A DNA stretch of 44,197 nucleotides from Lachnospiraceae bacterium NK4A179 (GTDB taxonomy: Bacteria; Bacillota; Clostridia; Lachnospirales; Lachnospiraceae): contig ATWC01000028.1 in assembly GCA_000421045.1 (NCBI GenBank), positions 1 to 44,197 of the forward strand, read 5' to 3'. How positions within the stretch are numbered: position 1 is the stretch's first letter; the number at the start of each line of letters is the position of its first letter. Position numbers and translations under genes: made by a program. Below are positions 1-6,949 of the stretch, piece by piece. The notes under the pieces are model-generated. The model was given only the letters and a program-made list of their open reading frames with translations, searched no databases and had not been told where the DNA came from.

Positions 1-130
1 GTACGTCACTATCTCCCCCCGCGTTTTCTTCATTATCAGTTGCAAACACAGTAATCCCTGTAGTCCACAACTCACCCATACAGAGTATCAGTGTCAGCAG
101 CATTGCTAAAAGCCTTTTTATTTTTTTCAT
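1..130 (-). CDS. N-terminus of a secreted protein (partial)
   Basis: The first 43 codons of a gene that runs off the window edge. They begin with MKKIKRLLAMLL, a positively charged start followed by a hydrophobic stretch (about residues 7-20), and continue past an Ala-rich site (TVFATDNEE) into an acidic, Gly/Asn-rich segment. This is a typical Sec signal peptide, so the product is probably exported. A GGAGAGAGGAG ribosome site lies just upstream of the ATG at 130. The mature domain is outside the window, so no function can be given. Its leader is unusual: promoter at 295-323, tetranucleotide tract at 249-292 and terminator-like hairpin at 162-199. Confidence 0.8.
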   Translation of the reverse strand, partial: MKKIKRLLAMLLTLILCMGELWTTGITVFATDNEENAGGDSDV

Positions 131-161
131 TCGTTTCTCCTCTCTCCATTACCTGATAAAC

Positions 162-199
162 AAAAAAAATGCGACAAGAGGATATTTCTATCCTCTCGC
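162..199 (-). terminator. terminator-like hairpin in the leader of the secreted-protein gene
   Basis: Read on the minus strand, an 8-bp perfect stem (AGAGGATA / TATCCTCT) closed by a GAAA tetraloop is extended by a GCG/CGC clamp and followed by eight T. It lies between the promoter at 295-323 and the start codon at 130, so it would either attenuate the secreted-protein gene or end a roughly 125-nt leader RNA. The 131-439 stretch holds only this hairpin, the repeat and the promoter; I see no credible gene in it. Confidence 0.65.
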
Positions 200-248
200 G
201 CAGGTATCATCCTGTATCAATATAATAAATTACTTCAAAAAGAGCGCA

Positions 249-292
249 GTCGGTCGGTCGGTCGGTCGGTCGGTCGGTCGGTCGGTCGGTCG
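249..292. repeat. 44-bp tetranucleotide microsatellite (11 copies of CGGT / ACCG)
   Basis: Eleven perfect consecutive CGGT units on the plus strand, bounded by 'ca' and 'ag'. On the minus strand it begins 2 nt after the -10 hexamer, so the predicted transcription start falls inside the tract and the ACCG repeat forms the 5' end of the leader. Perfect tetranucleotide tracts of this length are classic slipped-strand (phase-variable) loci. Confidence 0.95.
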
Positions 293-294
293 AG

Positions 295-323
295 ATTATG
301 CACTCCTTAATCATAACTGTCAA
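295..323 (-). promoter_or_regulatory. sigma-A promoter for the secreted-protein gene
   Basis: Minus strand: a perfect TTGACA (318-323), a 17-bp spacer and CATAAT (295-300). This is a near-consensus housekeeping promoter firing towards the gene that starts at 130. Confidence 0.8.
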
Positions 324-439
324 GCCCTTTCATAAGATTTAAAAATCATTTAGCTTCTTTATCATTGTAGCATACTTGCTCTTATCCAACTACGGCTAAA
401 TAGGCTGAATTGAAATCCGAGATGCAGGTTTGTGAGCCA

Positions 440-919
440 CTAACCCCGTCCCCAAAGGTTCACAAATGCACATATGTGGGCGATACTCTGAACAGTGAAA
501 AATATCAGAAATGCAATGGTCCCCGGAAGCAGGAAGTATGTCCCATATCTTATTGTCAGTTCTACGGCCTTATCGGGAGCTGTCTGCAACATATATTTAT
601 AGAAAAACACAACCGCCAGGCAAGGAACATGAACTCCGCAGCCCCCAAAGGCTATATACCCGATGATTCCCGCGCGATACATATGCGCGTATTTCTCCGA
701 ATAAGGCGCGATAAGTCTGTAAATGGCAAAATAACACAACCCTTCCAGTGGGATCCCGATAAAACCCAAAAATGCTGACCATAATATCCTTGAATCCGGA
801 AGCGTATCATAGGCCGACAATTTACGCGCAACACCGCTAAGCGCCGGATCACTGACTCCCCACCCAAGGAGCATATCCCCGATCAGAACCATGATCCCTG
901 CGACCAGCCCTATCCTCAT
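440..919 (-). CDS. truncated multi-pass membrane protein (DUF6796-like), probably decaying
   Basis: A 159-residue hydrophobic protein with about five membrane segments. The early GDMLLGWG, the GIPLEG loop and the helix order match the intact relatives at 4949-5626 and 7665-8273, which are 200-225 residues long. It therefore lacks the last 60 or so residues, where the relatives carry a TGKT...(P/R)RxA segment. Its 5' end is also odd. A good ribosome site (TAGGAG) precedes an ATG at 981 that gives only MKTFNDIGIDKE and a stop at 943, while in-frame coding sequence (RIDWDRISHL) continues upstream of the ATG at 919. That pattern suggests a frameshift near 945-955. It is the last gene of the accessory run. 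The family name is from memory; the relationship to the two in-window paralogues is what I see. Confidence 0.6.
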   Translation of the reverse strand: MRIGLVAGIMVLIGDMLLGWGVSDPALSGVARKLSAYDTLPDSRILWSAFLGFIGIPLEGLCYFAIYRLIAPYSEKYAHMYRAGIIGYIAFGGCGVHVPCLAVVFFYKYMLQTAPDKAVELTIRYGTYFLLPGTIAFLIFFTVQSIAHICAFVNLWGRG

Positions 920-985
920 CAGATGGCTGATCCTGTCCCAGTCTATTCTTTATCAATTCCGATATCGTTAAATGTTTTCATTCTC

Positions 986-1107
986 CTACCATTTAAATAC
1001 CGCAAGCCTGTTGTTGATGTTCTTGCCTACGATTGCGAACAGTTTTCCTCGTATTGAGTATTTCTTCATCTCTTCGTTGTAGCTTCTTTCGGAGACAAAG
1101 CTGAGTT
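986..1107 (-). pseudogene. C-terminal remnant of an LCMT-like methyltransferase
   Basis: The minus strand encodes about 38 residues from FVSERSYNEEM to NINNRLAVFKW and a stop. They are identical, or nearly so, to the last residues of the intact methyltransferase at 6154-6933, and the DNA matches closely too. Everything upstream of this tail is missing: at about 1107 the similarity stops and the sequence runs straight into the end of the membrane-protein gene at 1137. There is no in-frame start. This is a deletion remnant of a duplicated methyltransferase, and it sits directly before a DUF6796-like gene. Confidence 0.85.
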
Positions 1108-1136
1108 GATCATTTTTTCTTTCTACCGCCTTGTCC

Positions 1137-1628
1137 TTATAGAATCATATACATAATCCCCGAAAGGATAGCGGAAATGATCGCCATCCCAACTGTCCCC
1201 GCAAACCACTTTTTCTTTTTATCATTTGATGTGATATACGGTTTCAGATCCTCCGTGCCCGGAATATTCCATGCCTCCGTATGACCTACCCAATATCCGT
1301 CTACAAGGATCCTGTCGATCACATTCATGATGGACAAAATAGCAAACATCTGCCAGAATCCATTGAAGAACCCTCTTGCTCCGTTTATTGCATACACGCA
1401 GACAAGGACATAAATGAAATACCCCGGGATGCATACGCATTTAAACAGAATGCTCCTTTTTCTTATCTCTTCTGCAGTGGTGAGGCCATTTTTTATCACG
1501 CGGCTTTGAACCTCGCTGCTATACAGATGAACCATTCCCACAGCACCGTTTCTTATGCCGATAGCGCATATCAGATACAGCAGAAATCCTAATCCAAGAC
1601 CTTCTATAATAACCTTTATAACAATCAT
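1137..1628 (-). CDS. four-TM membrane protein with an IDRILVD motif
   Basis: A 163-residue protein with hydrophobic segments at about residues 4-25, 63-83, 90-110 and 143-162. A D-x5-D pattern (IDRILVDGYW) lies in or after the third segment. The same pattern occurs at the same place in the neighbours at 2517-3014 (YDMIFFDYF) and 5633-6139 (FDAIVLDWWMF), so the three are probably divergent paralogues. Its ATG overlaps the TGA of the FAH-fold gene (ATGA), implying translational coupling. The function is unknown. The paired aspartates suggest a polar or metal site in the membrane, but that is inference. Confidence 0.75.
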   Translation of the reverse strand: MIVIKVIIEGLGLGFLLYLICAIGIRNGAVGMVHLYSSEVQSRVIKNGLTTAEEIRKRSILFKCVCIPGYFIYVLVCVYAINGARGFFNGFWQMFAILSIMNVIDRILVDGYWVGHTEAWNIPGTEDLKPYITSNDKKKKWFAGTVGMAIISAILSGIMYMIL

Positions 1629-2497
1629 TTCTCCCCCACTCTGTTTACAAGTTTTCCGATTCCCCGGATCTCACAACGGATCACATCGTCCTTTTTCAGG
1701 TAAACCGGTGGTTTCATCCCCATGGCAACGCCCCCCGGAGTTCCTGTCGCAATGATCGTTCCGGCCTTAAGTGTCATCCCCTGTGACAATTCGGAAACCG
1801 CTTCTTCTATAGTAGTGATCATACAAGCCGTGTTACTCTCCTGTCGTAGCTCATCGTTCACAAAGCACCTTATATCGAGATTATGCGCATCGTCTATCTC
1901 ATCAGCCGTAACGATGCAAGGTCCCATCGGAGTGTATCCGTCAAGGCTCTTTCCTCTGTACCATTGCTGATGCATAAACTGCAGATTCCTGGCGCTGACA
2001 TCATTTATGATCGTGTATCCGAGAATATGATCAGCAACCTCTTCCACCGATATATCCAGCGCATCCTTTTTCAGGATCACGCCCAGCTCCACCTCATAAT
2101 CCAGGCTGTCCACAAAATCATATGCCGGAATGATTCCCTCCGGATCATTCACCCTATTAACACGCTTTGAAAAATAGACAGTATCTGTTTTCTTGGTAAA
2201 ATCCAGCACATCTACGGTTTCTTCAATATGCTCTCTGTAATTCACACCCAGACAGATAATATCCTGTGCCGGTACAGGAACCGGTGCGATGATCTTGTAA
2301 CCGGACTCCTCTGCACCATCACCGTTATATTCATCGTAAGCTTTTATTATGGAATCCCTTAATCCGTCGTACCTGCGGATAAGATCATTCATATCGAGCA
2401 CGCTGATACCAAGTGTCTCAAGAGATATGATCCCGCCATCTGCAATCTGTACTGCAACACATTCTTCGGAACCTCTTTTTAACGTATATAGTCTCAT
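1625..2497 (-). CDS. fumarylacetoacetate hydrolase (FAH) family protein
   Basis: A 290-residue protein. The N-terminal cap (about 1-70) is followed by the FAH-fold domain, starting near PAQDIICLGVNYREHIEE. The acidic metal ligands are recognisable in the LDYEVELGVILKK segment, and the domain continues through VSARNLQ, GPCIVT and the late TGTPGGVAMG loop. Family members are Mg-dependent hydrolases, isomerases or decarboxylases of beta-dicarbonyl compounds such as 2-hydroxyhepta-2,4-diene-dioate. The substrate here cannot be deduced. It has a clear GGAGGGAAA ribosome site and sits inside the accessory run, where it is the only recognisable carbon-carbon-chemistry enzyme. The family call is confident; the specific function is not. 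Confidence 0.9.
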   Translation of the reverse strand: MRLYTLKRGSEECVAVQIADGGIISLETLGISVLDMNDLIRRYDGLRDSIIKAYDEYNGDGAEESGYKIIAPVPVPAQDIICLGVNYREHIEETVDVLDFTKKTDTVYFSKRVNRVNDPEGIIPAYDFVDSLDYEVELGVILKKDALDISVEEVADHILGYTIINDVSARNLQFMHQQWYRGKSLDGYTPMGPCIVTADEIDDAHNLDIRCFVNDELRQESNTACMITTIEEAVSELSQGMTLKAGTIIATGTPGGVAMGMKPPVYLKKDDVIRCEIRGIGKLVNRVGEK

Positions 2498-2516
2498 TTT
2501 CCCTCCACTCTATGCC

Positions 2517-3014
2517 CTAAAACAACGTGCACACCCAGGCTGCGATAGCTGATGCCGCCGGGAATATGACGATCAGCTTCAGCAGCTGGCTTTTGATGTT
2601 ATAGCCGTATTTTCTGTTTGTATATACCGGAGTGACTTCAGGAATGAATGTCTGAAAAAAGAAGTATTTACAAAGAAGAAAATAATCGAAGAAAATCATG
2701 TCATAGATCTTATATATCGTAAAGATCAGAACAAATCTCAAAAAGAACTGCCAGAATGTAAAACCGCTCCTGAAACCATCCCATATCGAGGTTACACCAA
2801 CTCCAAGTATCATGAGCATACTTATTACCATTAAAGTCCAGCCAATCTTCCGGGCTCCGTAGAATTCCTCCTGCTTTCTGTCTATCACAAGTTCCAATGC
2901 CTCCTTTGGAGCGGAAGAAAACAGTTTCTTATCCTTGATAAACACAACTGCCGAAATAAGCATAAGCGTTATCGCTGCGCAGAATATGATCGCAAGAAAC
3001 AATGTTAAAAGCAT
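2517..3014 (-). CDS. four-TM membrane protein with a YDMIFFD motif
   Basis: A 165-residue hydrophobic protein. It has an N-terminal membrane helix (about 2-26), a basic/acidic loop (KEALELVIDRKQEE), further helices at about 57-76 and 85-105, the YDMIFFDYFLL motif near residue 105-115, and a C-terminal helix (about 146-165). It resembles the proteins at 1137-1628 and 5633-6139 in length, helix spacing and the D-x5-D motif. It lies between the FAH gene and the glycosyltransferase in the same run, with a GAGGA ribosome site. I know no functional annotation for it. Confidence 0.75.
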   Translation of the reverse strand: MLLTLFLAIIFCAAITLMLISAVVFIKDKKLFSSAPKEALELVIDRKQEEFYGARKIGWTLMVISMLMILGVGVTSIWDGFRSGFTFWQFFLRFVLIFTIYKIYDMIFFDYFLLCKYFFFQTFIPEVTPVYTNRKYGYNIKSQLLKLIVIFPAASAIAAWVCTLF

Positions 3015-3046
3015 TTTTTATCCTCCTCAAGGAATTCTTGAATTTC

Positions 3047-4285
3047 TTATTCGGAAACATATTTTTCTATAGAGTCTGCCGCCGTAACTACACCATTTTC
3101 TTCCCTGATCATCCGTGAAATATCCCGTGCTTTCGCATCATATCTTCCGCTTACCAGATCCTCCAGGGCTCCGGCTATTTCATCAGTACTGCATAGTTTC
3201 TTACGTATATACAACGGTTCAGGTCCGCATCCTATGCGATTATCCATTCTGCCGTAAAAGTACTGGTCAAGCGCAAGCGCAATGACAAGCGTGGGCAATC
3301 CTGCCCTCAGCCCCATTCCGTTTGTCGTGTTCCCGCCATGATGCACCACTGCCCTCACTTTTTCAAATATATACGGATACGGTACGGCATCTATGAAGAA
3401 CAGCTTATCCGTGTTTACCCTTTCTTTTTCCGTTATCTGGAACGCCTGAACTATAGCCCTTATCCCTGTTCTTTTTAATGCATCGAGTGTCAGCAGCTGC
3501 AATCTGGCAAGTTCCGGAGATTCCGCTTTTCCGAAAGCTACAAATACCGGTTTTTTTCCCGATCCCAGAAAATCTGTAAGTTCCTTCGGTTCTTCATAAT
3601 CACCTGCCGCTTCTTCGGGATGGTACCAGTATCCCGTCACATGTATAGGGTCACCCCATGCGGGATCCGGAGGCATTAAGACCTTACTTGTCGGATAAAA
3701 CGTAAGTACTTTTCTGCCGTTCATCTCCGTATATCTGCTGCTGATCCTCCATCTTGGAAGTCCGACCGAGCATCTCCATCCGTTAAGGGCTATCATCGTC
3801 ATAAGGCTCATACCCTGAGGAAGTCCGTCATAACTCTTAAGCACTTTATCCGAATCGTACTCATCAGAATAAAGTGAATACTGTCTTGTAGGATCCATGG
3901 GACTGTAGAAGATCCGTGCACAGGGTATGTTCAGATACTCTGCAGCGTGTCTGGCAAATGCCGCACAGGTTCCATACATAACAAGGTCAGAACCTTTTAT
4001 TGCGTTAAGTGTCTGTTCCATAAATCCCGGATTCTCCTTTTTAAGCCGGAACATTCCCTTTGCAAAATCAAGGCTCGTCTTATAGTCAGTGACCAGATAT
4101 TTCATTACATGATCCGCATCGGTATCAAGCTTTATGAATGTAACACCCTTGCTTTCTATGAGGGTTCGGAAAGCTTCGGATGTAAGTATCCTGAACCCAT
4201 GTCCCCTTCTTATCATTTCTTCGCCGAGCTCAGCAAGCGGGTTTACATCACCCCTGGTTCCGACCGCAACCGCTGTGATAATCAT
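3047..4285 (-). CDS. GT1-type glycosyltransferase (UGT / sterol-glucosyltransferase-like)
   Basis: A 412-residue protein. The N-terminal Rossmann half starts with ITAVAVGTRGDVNPLAELG, the nucleotide-sugar glycosyltransferase pattern with an N-terminal acceptor domain. The donor half carries VHHGGNTTNGMGLRAGLP around residue 310-330, equivalent to the HHGGAGTT loop of GT1 sterol and macrolide glucosyltransferases. Such enzymes move a sugar from a nucleotide donor to a lipophilic acceptor. I chose the ATG at 4285, preceded by GGGGGAG and just after the previous stop at 4288; an upstream start would run into that gene. It lies directly after an ICMT-like membrane methyltransferase, which fits modification of a hydrophobic product. 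The acceptor is unknown. Confidence 0.88.
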   Translation of the reverse strand: MIITAVAVGTRGDVNPLAELGEEMIRRGHGFRILTSEAFRTLIESKGVTFIKLDTDADHVMKYLVTDYKTSLDFAKGMFRLKKENPGFMEQTLNAIKGSDLVMYGTCAAFARHAAEYLNIPCARIFYSPMDPTRQYSLYSDEYDSDKVLKSYDGLPQGMSLMTMIALNGWRCSVGLPRWRISSRYTEMNGRKVLTFYPTSKVLMPPDPAWGDPIHVTGYWYHPEEAAGDYEEPKELTDFLGSGKKPVFVAFGKAESPELARLQLLTLDALKRTGIRAIVQAFQITEKERVNTDKLFFIDAVPYPYIFEKVRAVVHHGGNTTNGMGLRAGLPTLVIALALDQYFYGRMDNRIGCGPEPLYIRKKLCSTDEIAGALEDLVSGRYDAKARDISRMIREENGVVTAADSIEKYVSE

Positions 4286-4287
4286 GC

Positions 4288-4806
4288 TTACACGCTCCCC
4301 CTGTCTTTTCTCGGAAACCACGGGATGCATCTGTTGACTTGCTTTTTATAGTCATCATATTCTTTTCCATACAGATCATGCAGCCATTTTTCCTCCGTAC
4401 ATATCAATGCCACAGTCATGATCATCCAGTCGATGACCGGAAGTATCAGCATCCACGCATTATGCCACATAAACGTTATACCCGATAACAATATCCACCA
4501 GCCGCTGTACATCGGATTTCTTACCCATGCGTATATGCCTTTGGTCTGCAGCTTATTCTCTGTTATGGATTCATCCATATCAGAGCGCAGCGCTCCGATA
4601 AACCAAACAACGCCGCCCAGAACAATAAACATTATCCCAACAATACGGAAGACATATATCCATGGTTTATCCAGTATCCCGAGCTTGAAAACATATCCAA
4701 ATAGAATGATCCCTATTACATTTACCATCGCAATTCCGTAAACAATATATGGTCCTACTCCGAACAGCGGAAGCTTCTGCCCTTCCTTCATATAATTTTT
4801 CAACAT
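4288..4806 (-). CDS. isoprenylcysteine carboxyl methyltransferase-like membrane methyltransferase
   Basis: A 172-residue protein. Three to four membrane helices are followed by the signature GIYAWVRNPMYSGWW (about residues 90-105) and the C-terminal EEKWLHDLYGKEYDDYKKQVNRCIPW. Together these define the ICMT/phospholipid-methyltransferase fold that binds SAM at the membrane face. Bacterial members methylate lipids or other hydrophobic acceptors, and the true substrate is usually unknown. The start at 4806 follows AGAGAGGTAG at proper spacing. The longer frame from 4869 has no ribosome site and would add an unusually charged tail. The gene is abutted by the glycosyltransferase, 2 nt away. Confidence 0.85.
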   Translation of the reverse strand: MLKNYMKEGQKLPLFGVGPYIVYGIAMVNVIGIILFGYVFKLGILDKPWIYVFRIVGIMFIVLGGVVWFIGALRSDMDESITENKLQTKGIYAWVRNPMYSGWWILLSGITFMWHNAWMLILPVIDWMIMTVALICTEEKWLHDLYGKEYDDYKKQVNRCIPWFPRKDRGSV

Positions 4807-4850
4807 TTGTCTACCTCTCTGCTTTTTGTCCTCATTGATCTTTTTTTCTT

Positions 4851-4952
4851 TTAGGGTATCCTGAAGCAAAAATCACAACACTCATCACCTCTGCCGTTCT
4901 TTTCAACTATCATCCTATATGCATGCTCCCACCCGCATGTTTTTTGTATCAT
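4851..4952 (-). pseudogene. 33-codon remnant resembling the C-terminus of an ATC-hydrolase-like protein
   Basis: A short frame whose ATG overlaps the TGA of the DUF6796-like gene (ATGA) and ends in GRGDECCDFCFRIP. The C-terminal 'CD' motif preceded by a short Gly/Glu loop matches the ends of the two full-length paralogues in this window (AEGAGICDYW at 6950-7588 and SGGPYCDCGY at 9638-10273). I read it as the tail of a third copy whose body was deleted. It could instead be a genuine small translation-coupled protein. Confidence 0.45.
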
Positions 4953-5626
4953 TGTAAATTTTCGCATTCTATACCGACTCCCAAAAGAATCAGGATAAAC
5001 CATATGATCATGCTCTCGCTCATAAGGCCGTTCATAAATCCGAGTCTGAACGCGCTTTCCGGCATAAATGATGCTATCGTCTTTAAGATGGCAAATATGA
5101 CCAGCACATTTGTGAATGCCATGGCTCTTCTGAACCTTGTCTTCCCGGTAACCTGAAGGTAAAACCAATACAGAAATACAGGGAGCATCAATGCCTCACT
5201 TACAGGTACAAGCCACGAGAAATTGGCGAACAGTGCTTCGCATATCGTGACAGCATCCCGTGAAAAGCCATTATTGTTAAGCCATGCAAACAGGCTCAAG
5301 ATTACAACATAGATCAGATGAAGTGCGATCCACGGTGTAAGCCCGAAGGCGTTCAGGTAATGATATACTTTTTTATGCTTTTCATCCCTGATATATTCCT
5401 GTACTGCAAAAAGGGCTATGCCATAGAAAATGATCCCCGGAAAGGCGAGTGCCATTGCAAGCACGTATCTCCATTGAGGAATTTGTGCCGTTCCTATGCT
5501 CAACCACACGAGCTTACCCGTATGTGCCGGATCACCGTACATCATCAGCCAATCCCCACCGCCATAGCACAGGCATCCGAGAACGCCGCATATGAGTGCC
5601 CATATATTCTTTGTCTTGTTATTCAT
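4949..5626 (-). CDS. DUF6796-like multi-pass membrane protein
   Basis: A 225-residue protein with six to seven predicted membrane segments. An early GGDWLMMYGD is followed by an AFPGIIFYGIAL loop, an acidic/basic cytoplasmic turn (EYIRDEKHKK), a central helix with LHLIYVV and a late TGKTRFRRAMAFTNVL segment. It is homologous to the proteins at 440-919 and 7665-8273 and is the longest and best-preserved of the three. The DUF6796 name is recalled, not checked. It follows the four-TM gene at 5633 by 6 nt and lies in the methyltransferase / four-TM / DUF6796 block, whose order is echoed at 440-1107. Confidence 0.78.
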   Translation of the reverse strand: MNNKTKNIWALICGVLGCLCYGGGDWLMMYGDPAHTGKLVWLSIGTAQIPQWRYVLAMALAFPGIIFYGIALFAVQEYIRDEKHKKVYHYLNAFGLTPWIALHLIYVVILSLFAWLNNNGFSRDAVTICEALFANFSWLVPVSEALMLPVFLYWFYLQVTGKTRFRRAMAFTNVLVIFAILKTIASFMPESAFRLGFMNGLMSESMIIWFILILLGVGIECENLQ

Positions 5627-5632
5627 CAGTTT

Positions 5633-6139
5633 TTATCCTACTTTCAGAAAAATCCATGCCAATAATGCTGATACAAATACTTCAATCACGAGCTTATGTA
5701 TCTCTTTCCCGTCCCACTGGGGATCAACGCGCCACACTTCAGGAGTCTTTCCCGTCTTTTTCTTTATCCAGATACCGAACAGATCAGTCCTGGTAAACAT
5801 CCACCAATCCAGGACGATGGCATCGAAAATGGATATCATCCAAAAGAATATTAAAAACCGCAAGGCAAGATGCCAGAAATCCATACCGGCAGCCACGCCC
5901 TGTTTGCCTGCAAATATGATCATCACTATATATCCGATCCCTACCAGAGTCATCAGAACTCCCAGAATGATCTTATCCCTCCGGCTAAATTTTCTGCTGA
6001 TCCCGTATTCTTCTAATATCGCGATTGCTTTCGGTGTCATGAACCAATATGCATTCTGCGGCACCAGAAAAGCTCCGATCAGACAAAACGCAGTAAGAAG
6101 CACTATTCCTATAAGACCAAATAAAACACTTAACAGCAT
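5633..6139 (-). CDS. four-TM membrane protein with an FDAIVLDWW motif
   Basis: A 168-residue protein with helices at about 3-25, 57-76, 86-110 and 148-166. The third carries FDAIVLDWWMF, the D-x5-D motif shared with the products at 1137-1628 and 2517-3014. Between the last two helices is a soluble, tryptophan-rich stretch (TGKTPEVWRVDPQWDGKEI). It is placed between the methyltransferase and the DUF6796-like gene, and its ribosome site GAGGT overlaps the region just after the methyltransferase stop. The function is unknown. Confidence 0.77.
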   Translation of the reverse strand: MLLSVLFGLIGIVLLTAFCLIGAFLVPQNAYWFMTPKAIAILEEYGISRKFSRRDKIILGVLMTLVGIGYIVMIIFAGKQGVAAGMDFWHLALRFLIFFWMISIFDAIVLDWWMFTRTDLFGIWIKKKTGKTPEVWRVDPQWDGKEIHKLVIEVFVSALLAWIFLKVG

Positions 6140-6153
6140 TTACAATACCTCGA

Positions 6154-6933
6154 CTACCACTTAAACACAGCGAGTCTGTTGTTGATGTTTTTACCTACGA
6201 TCGCAAACAGCTTCCCGCGTATTGAGTATTTCTTCATCTCCTCGTTGTAGCTCCTTTCGGATACAAAGCCAAGGCGCGGTTCCAATGGAAGATATTCCTT
6301 GCCCGATTTCGTTCCCCATCCGAAGGTGGCGTTTGTATTCTTTACCGCATCATGGTGAGCACCATGCTTTTCAAGAAAAGGAGAATGCAATTCCGCAAGC
6401 AGATATCCGTGGGGAAAACTGTCGCAAAGCATGTTCAGGCAGGTCTTAACCTGCTCCCTTGAAAAATATTCAAGCACACCTTCCATGACAACGATCGTCA
6501 TGTCGTTTTTCGGAAGGTTCTTTGTCCACTCCCCTTCAAGAGCGCTTCCGTCAAGCATAGTGCAGCGCTCCCTGTCCTCATAAACCTTGCGCCTGACGGC
6601 AATCTGGTCGGGCAGATCCACATCAAACCACGTGATCTTCCCGTTATCAACCTGTGAAAACTTGTCATCGAATCCACAGCCCAGATTGATGCACAAGGCT
6701 TCCGGGTACTTACCGATAAGCCTTTTTAATTCATCGCGATACATGATAGTTCGTGCTACAACGCCCTCATGTGATAAAAATGGGTCAAATTTGCTCACAT
6801 CCACCCCGAGAGTGTCTATGATCTCTTTCGCCTTCTGGTCTTTGATCCTGGCATTTGGTCTTGCCGTCTCACTCGCCTTGATCGCAAGCGGGATAAGAGC
6901 TGTTTCCTGAATGTCTCCGAATTTTAAATCCAT
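6154..6933 (-). CDS. class I SAM methyltransferase, leucine-carboxyl-methyltransferase (PPM1/Tcmp) type
   Basis: A 259-residue protein. The N-terminal ETALIPLAIKASETARPNARIKDQ is the usual PPM1/LCMT entry helix. The SAM-binding loop reads CINLGCGFDDKF (about residues 80-92), followed by WFDVDLPDQIAVRRK with the acidic ribose contact, and a later VVMEGVLEYFSREQV. These enzymes methylate a carboxylate or hydroxyl; polyketide O-methyltransferases belong here. A clear AGGAAGGGAG ribosome site supports the ATG at 6933. The C-terminal 38 residues are duplicated at 986-1107, showing that a second copy once existed in the same run. Confidence 0.9.
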   Translation of the reverse strand: MDLKFGDIQETALIPLAIKASETARPNARIKDQKAKEIIDTLGVDVSKFDPFLSHEGVVARTIMYRDELKRLIGKYPEALCINLGCGFDDKFSQVDNGKITWFDVDLPDQIAVRRKVYEDRERCTMLDGSALEGEWTKNLPKNDMTIVVMEGVLEYFSREQVKTCLNMLCDSFPHGYLLAELHSPFLEKHGAHHDAVKNTNATFGWGTKSGKEYLPLEPRLGFVSERSYNEEMKKYSIRGKLFAIVGKNINNRLAVFKW

Positions 6934-6949
6934 GATTCTCTCCCTTCCT

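Noticed and set aside
249-292. CRISPR array or coding repeat
   Set aside because: The unit is 4 bp with no spacers. A 30-40-codon frame (ATG at 314) does run through it on the minus strand, but that ATG lies upstream of the predicted transcription start and has no ribosome site.
364-392. Second promoter upstream of the secreted-protein gene (TAGTTG, 17 bp, TACAAT)
   Set aside because: The -10 is good but the -35 is poor and the near-consensus promoter at 295-323 is a better explanation.
410-778. Plus-strand frame of 122 residues
   Set aside because: It is antisense to the DUF6796-like gene, has no ribosome site and no family resemblance.
4953-5168. Longer version of the 4851-4952 frame (105 residues)
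   Set aside because: The upstream part lies out of frame inside the well-supported membrane-protein gene. Only the part after that gene's stop looks meaningful.
5592-6164. Plus-strand frame of 190 residues
   Set aside because: A complement of two supported minus-strand genes; composition is that of a shadow frame.
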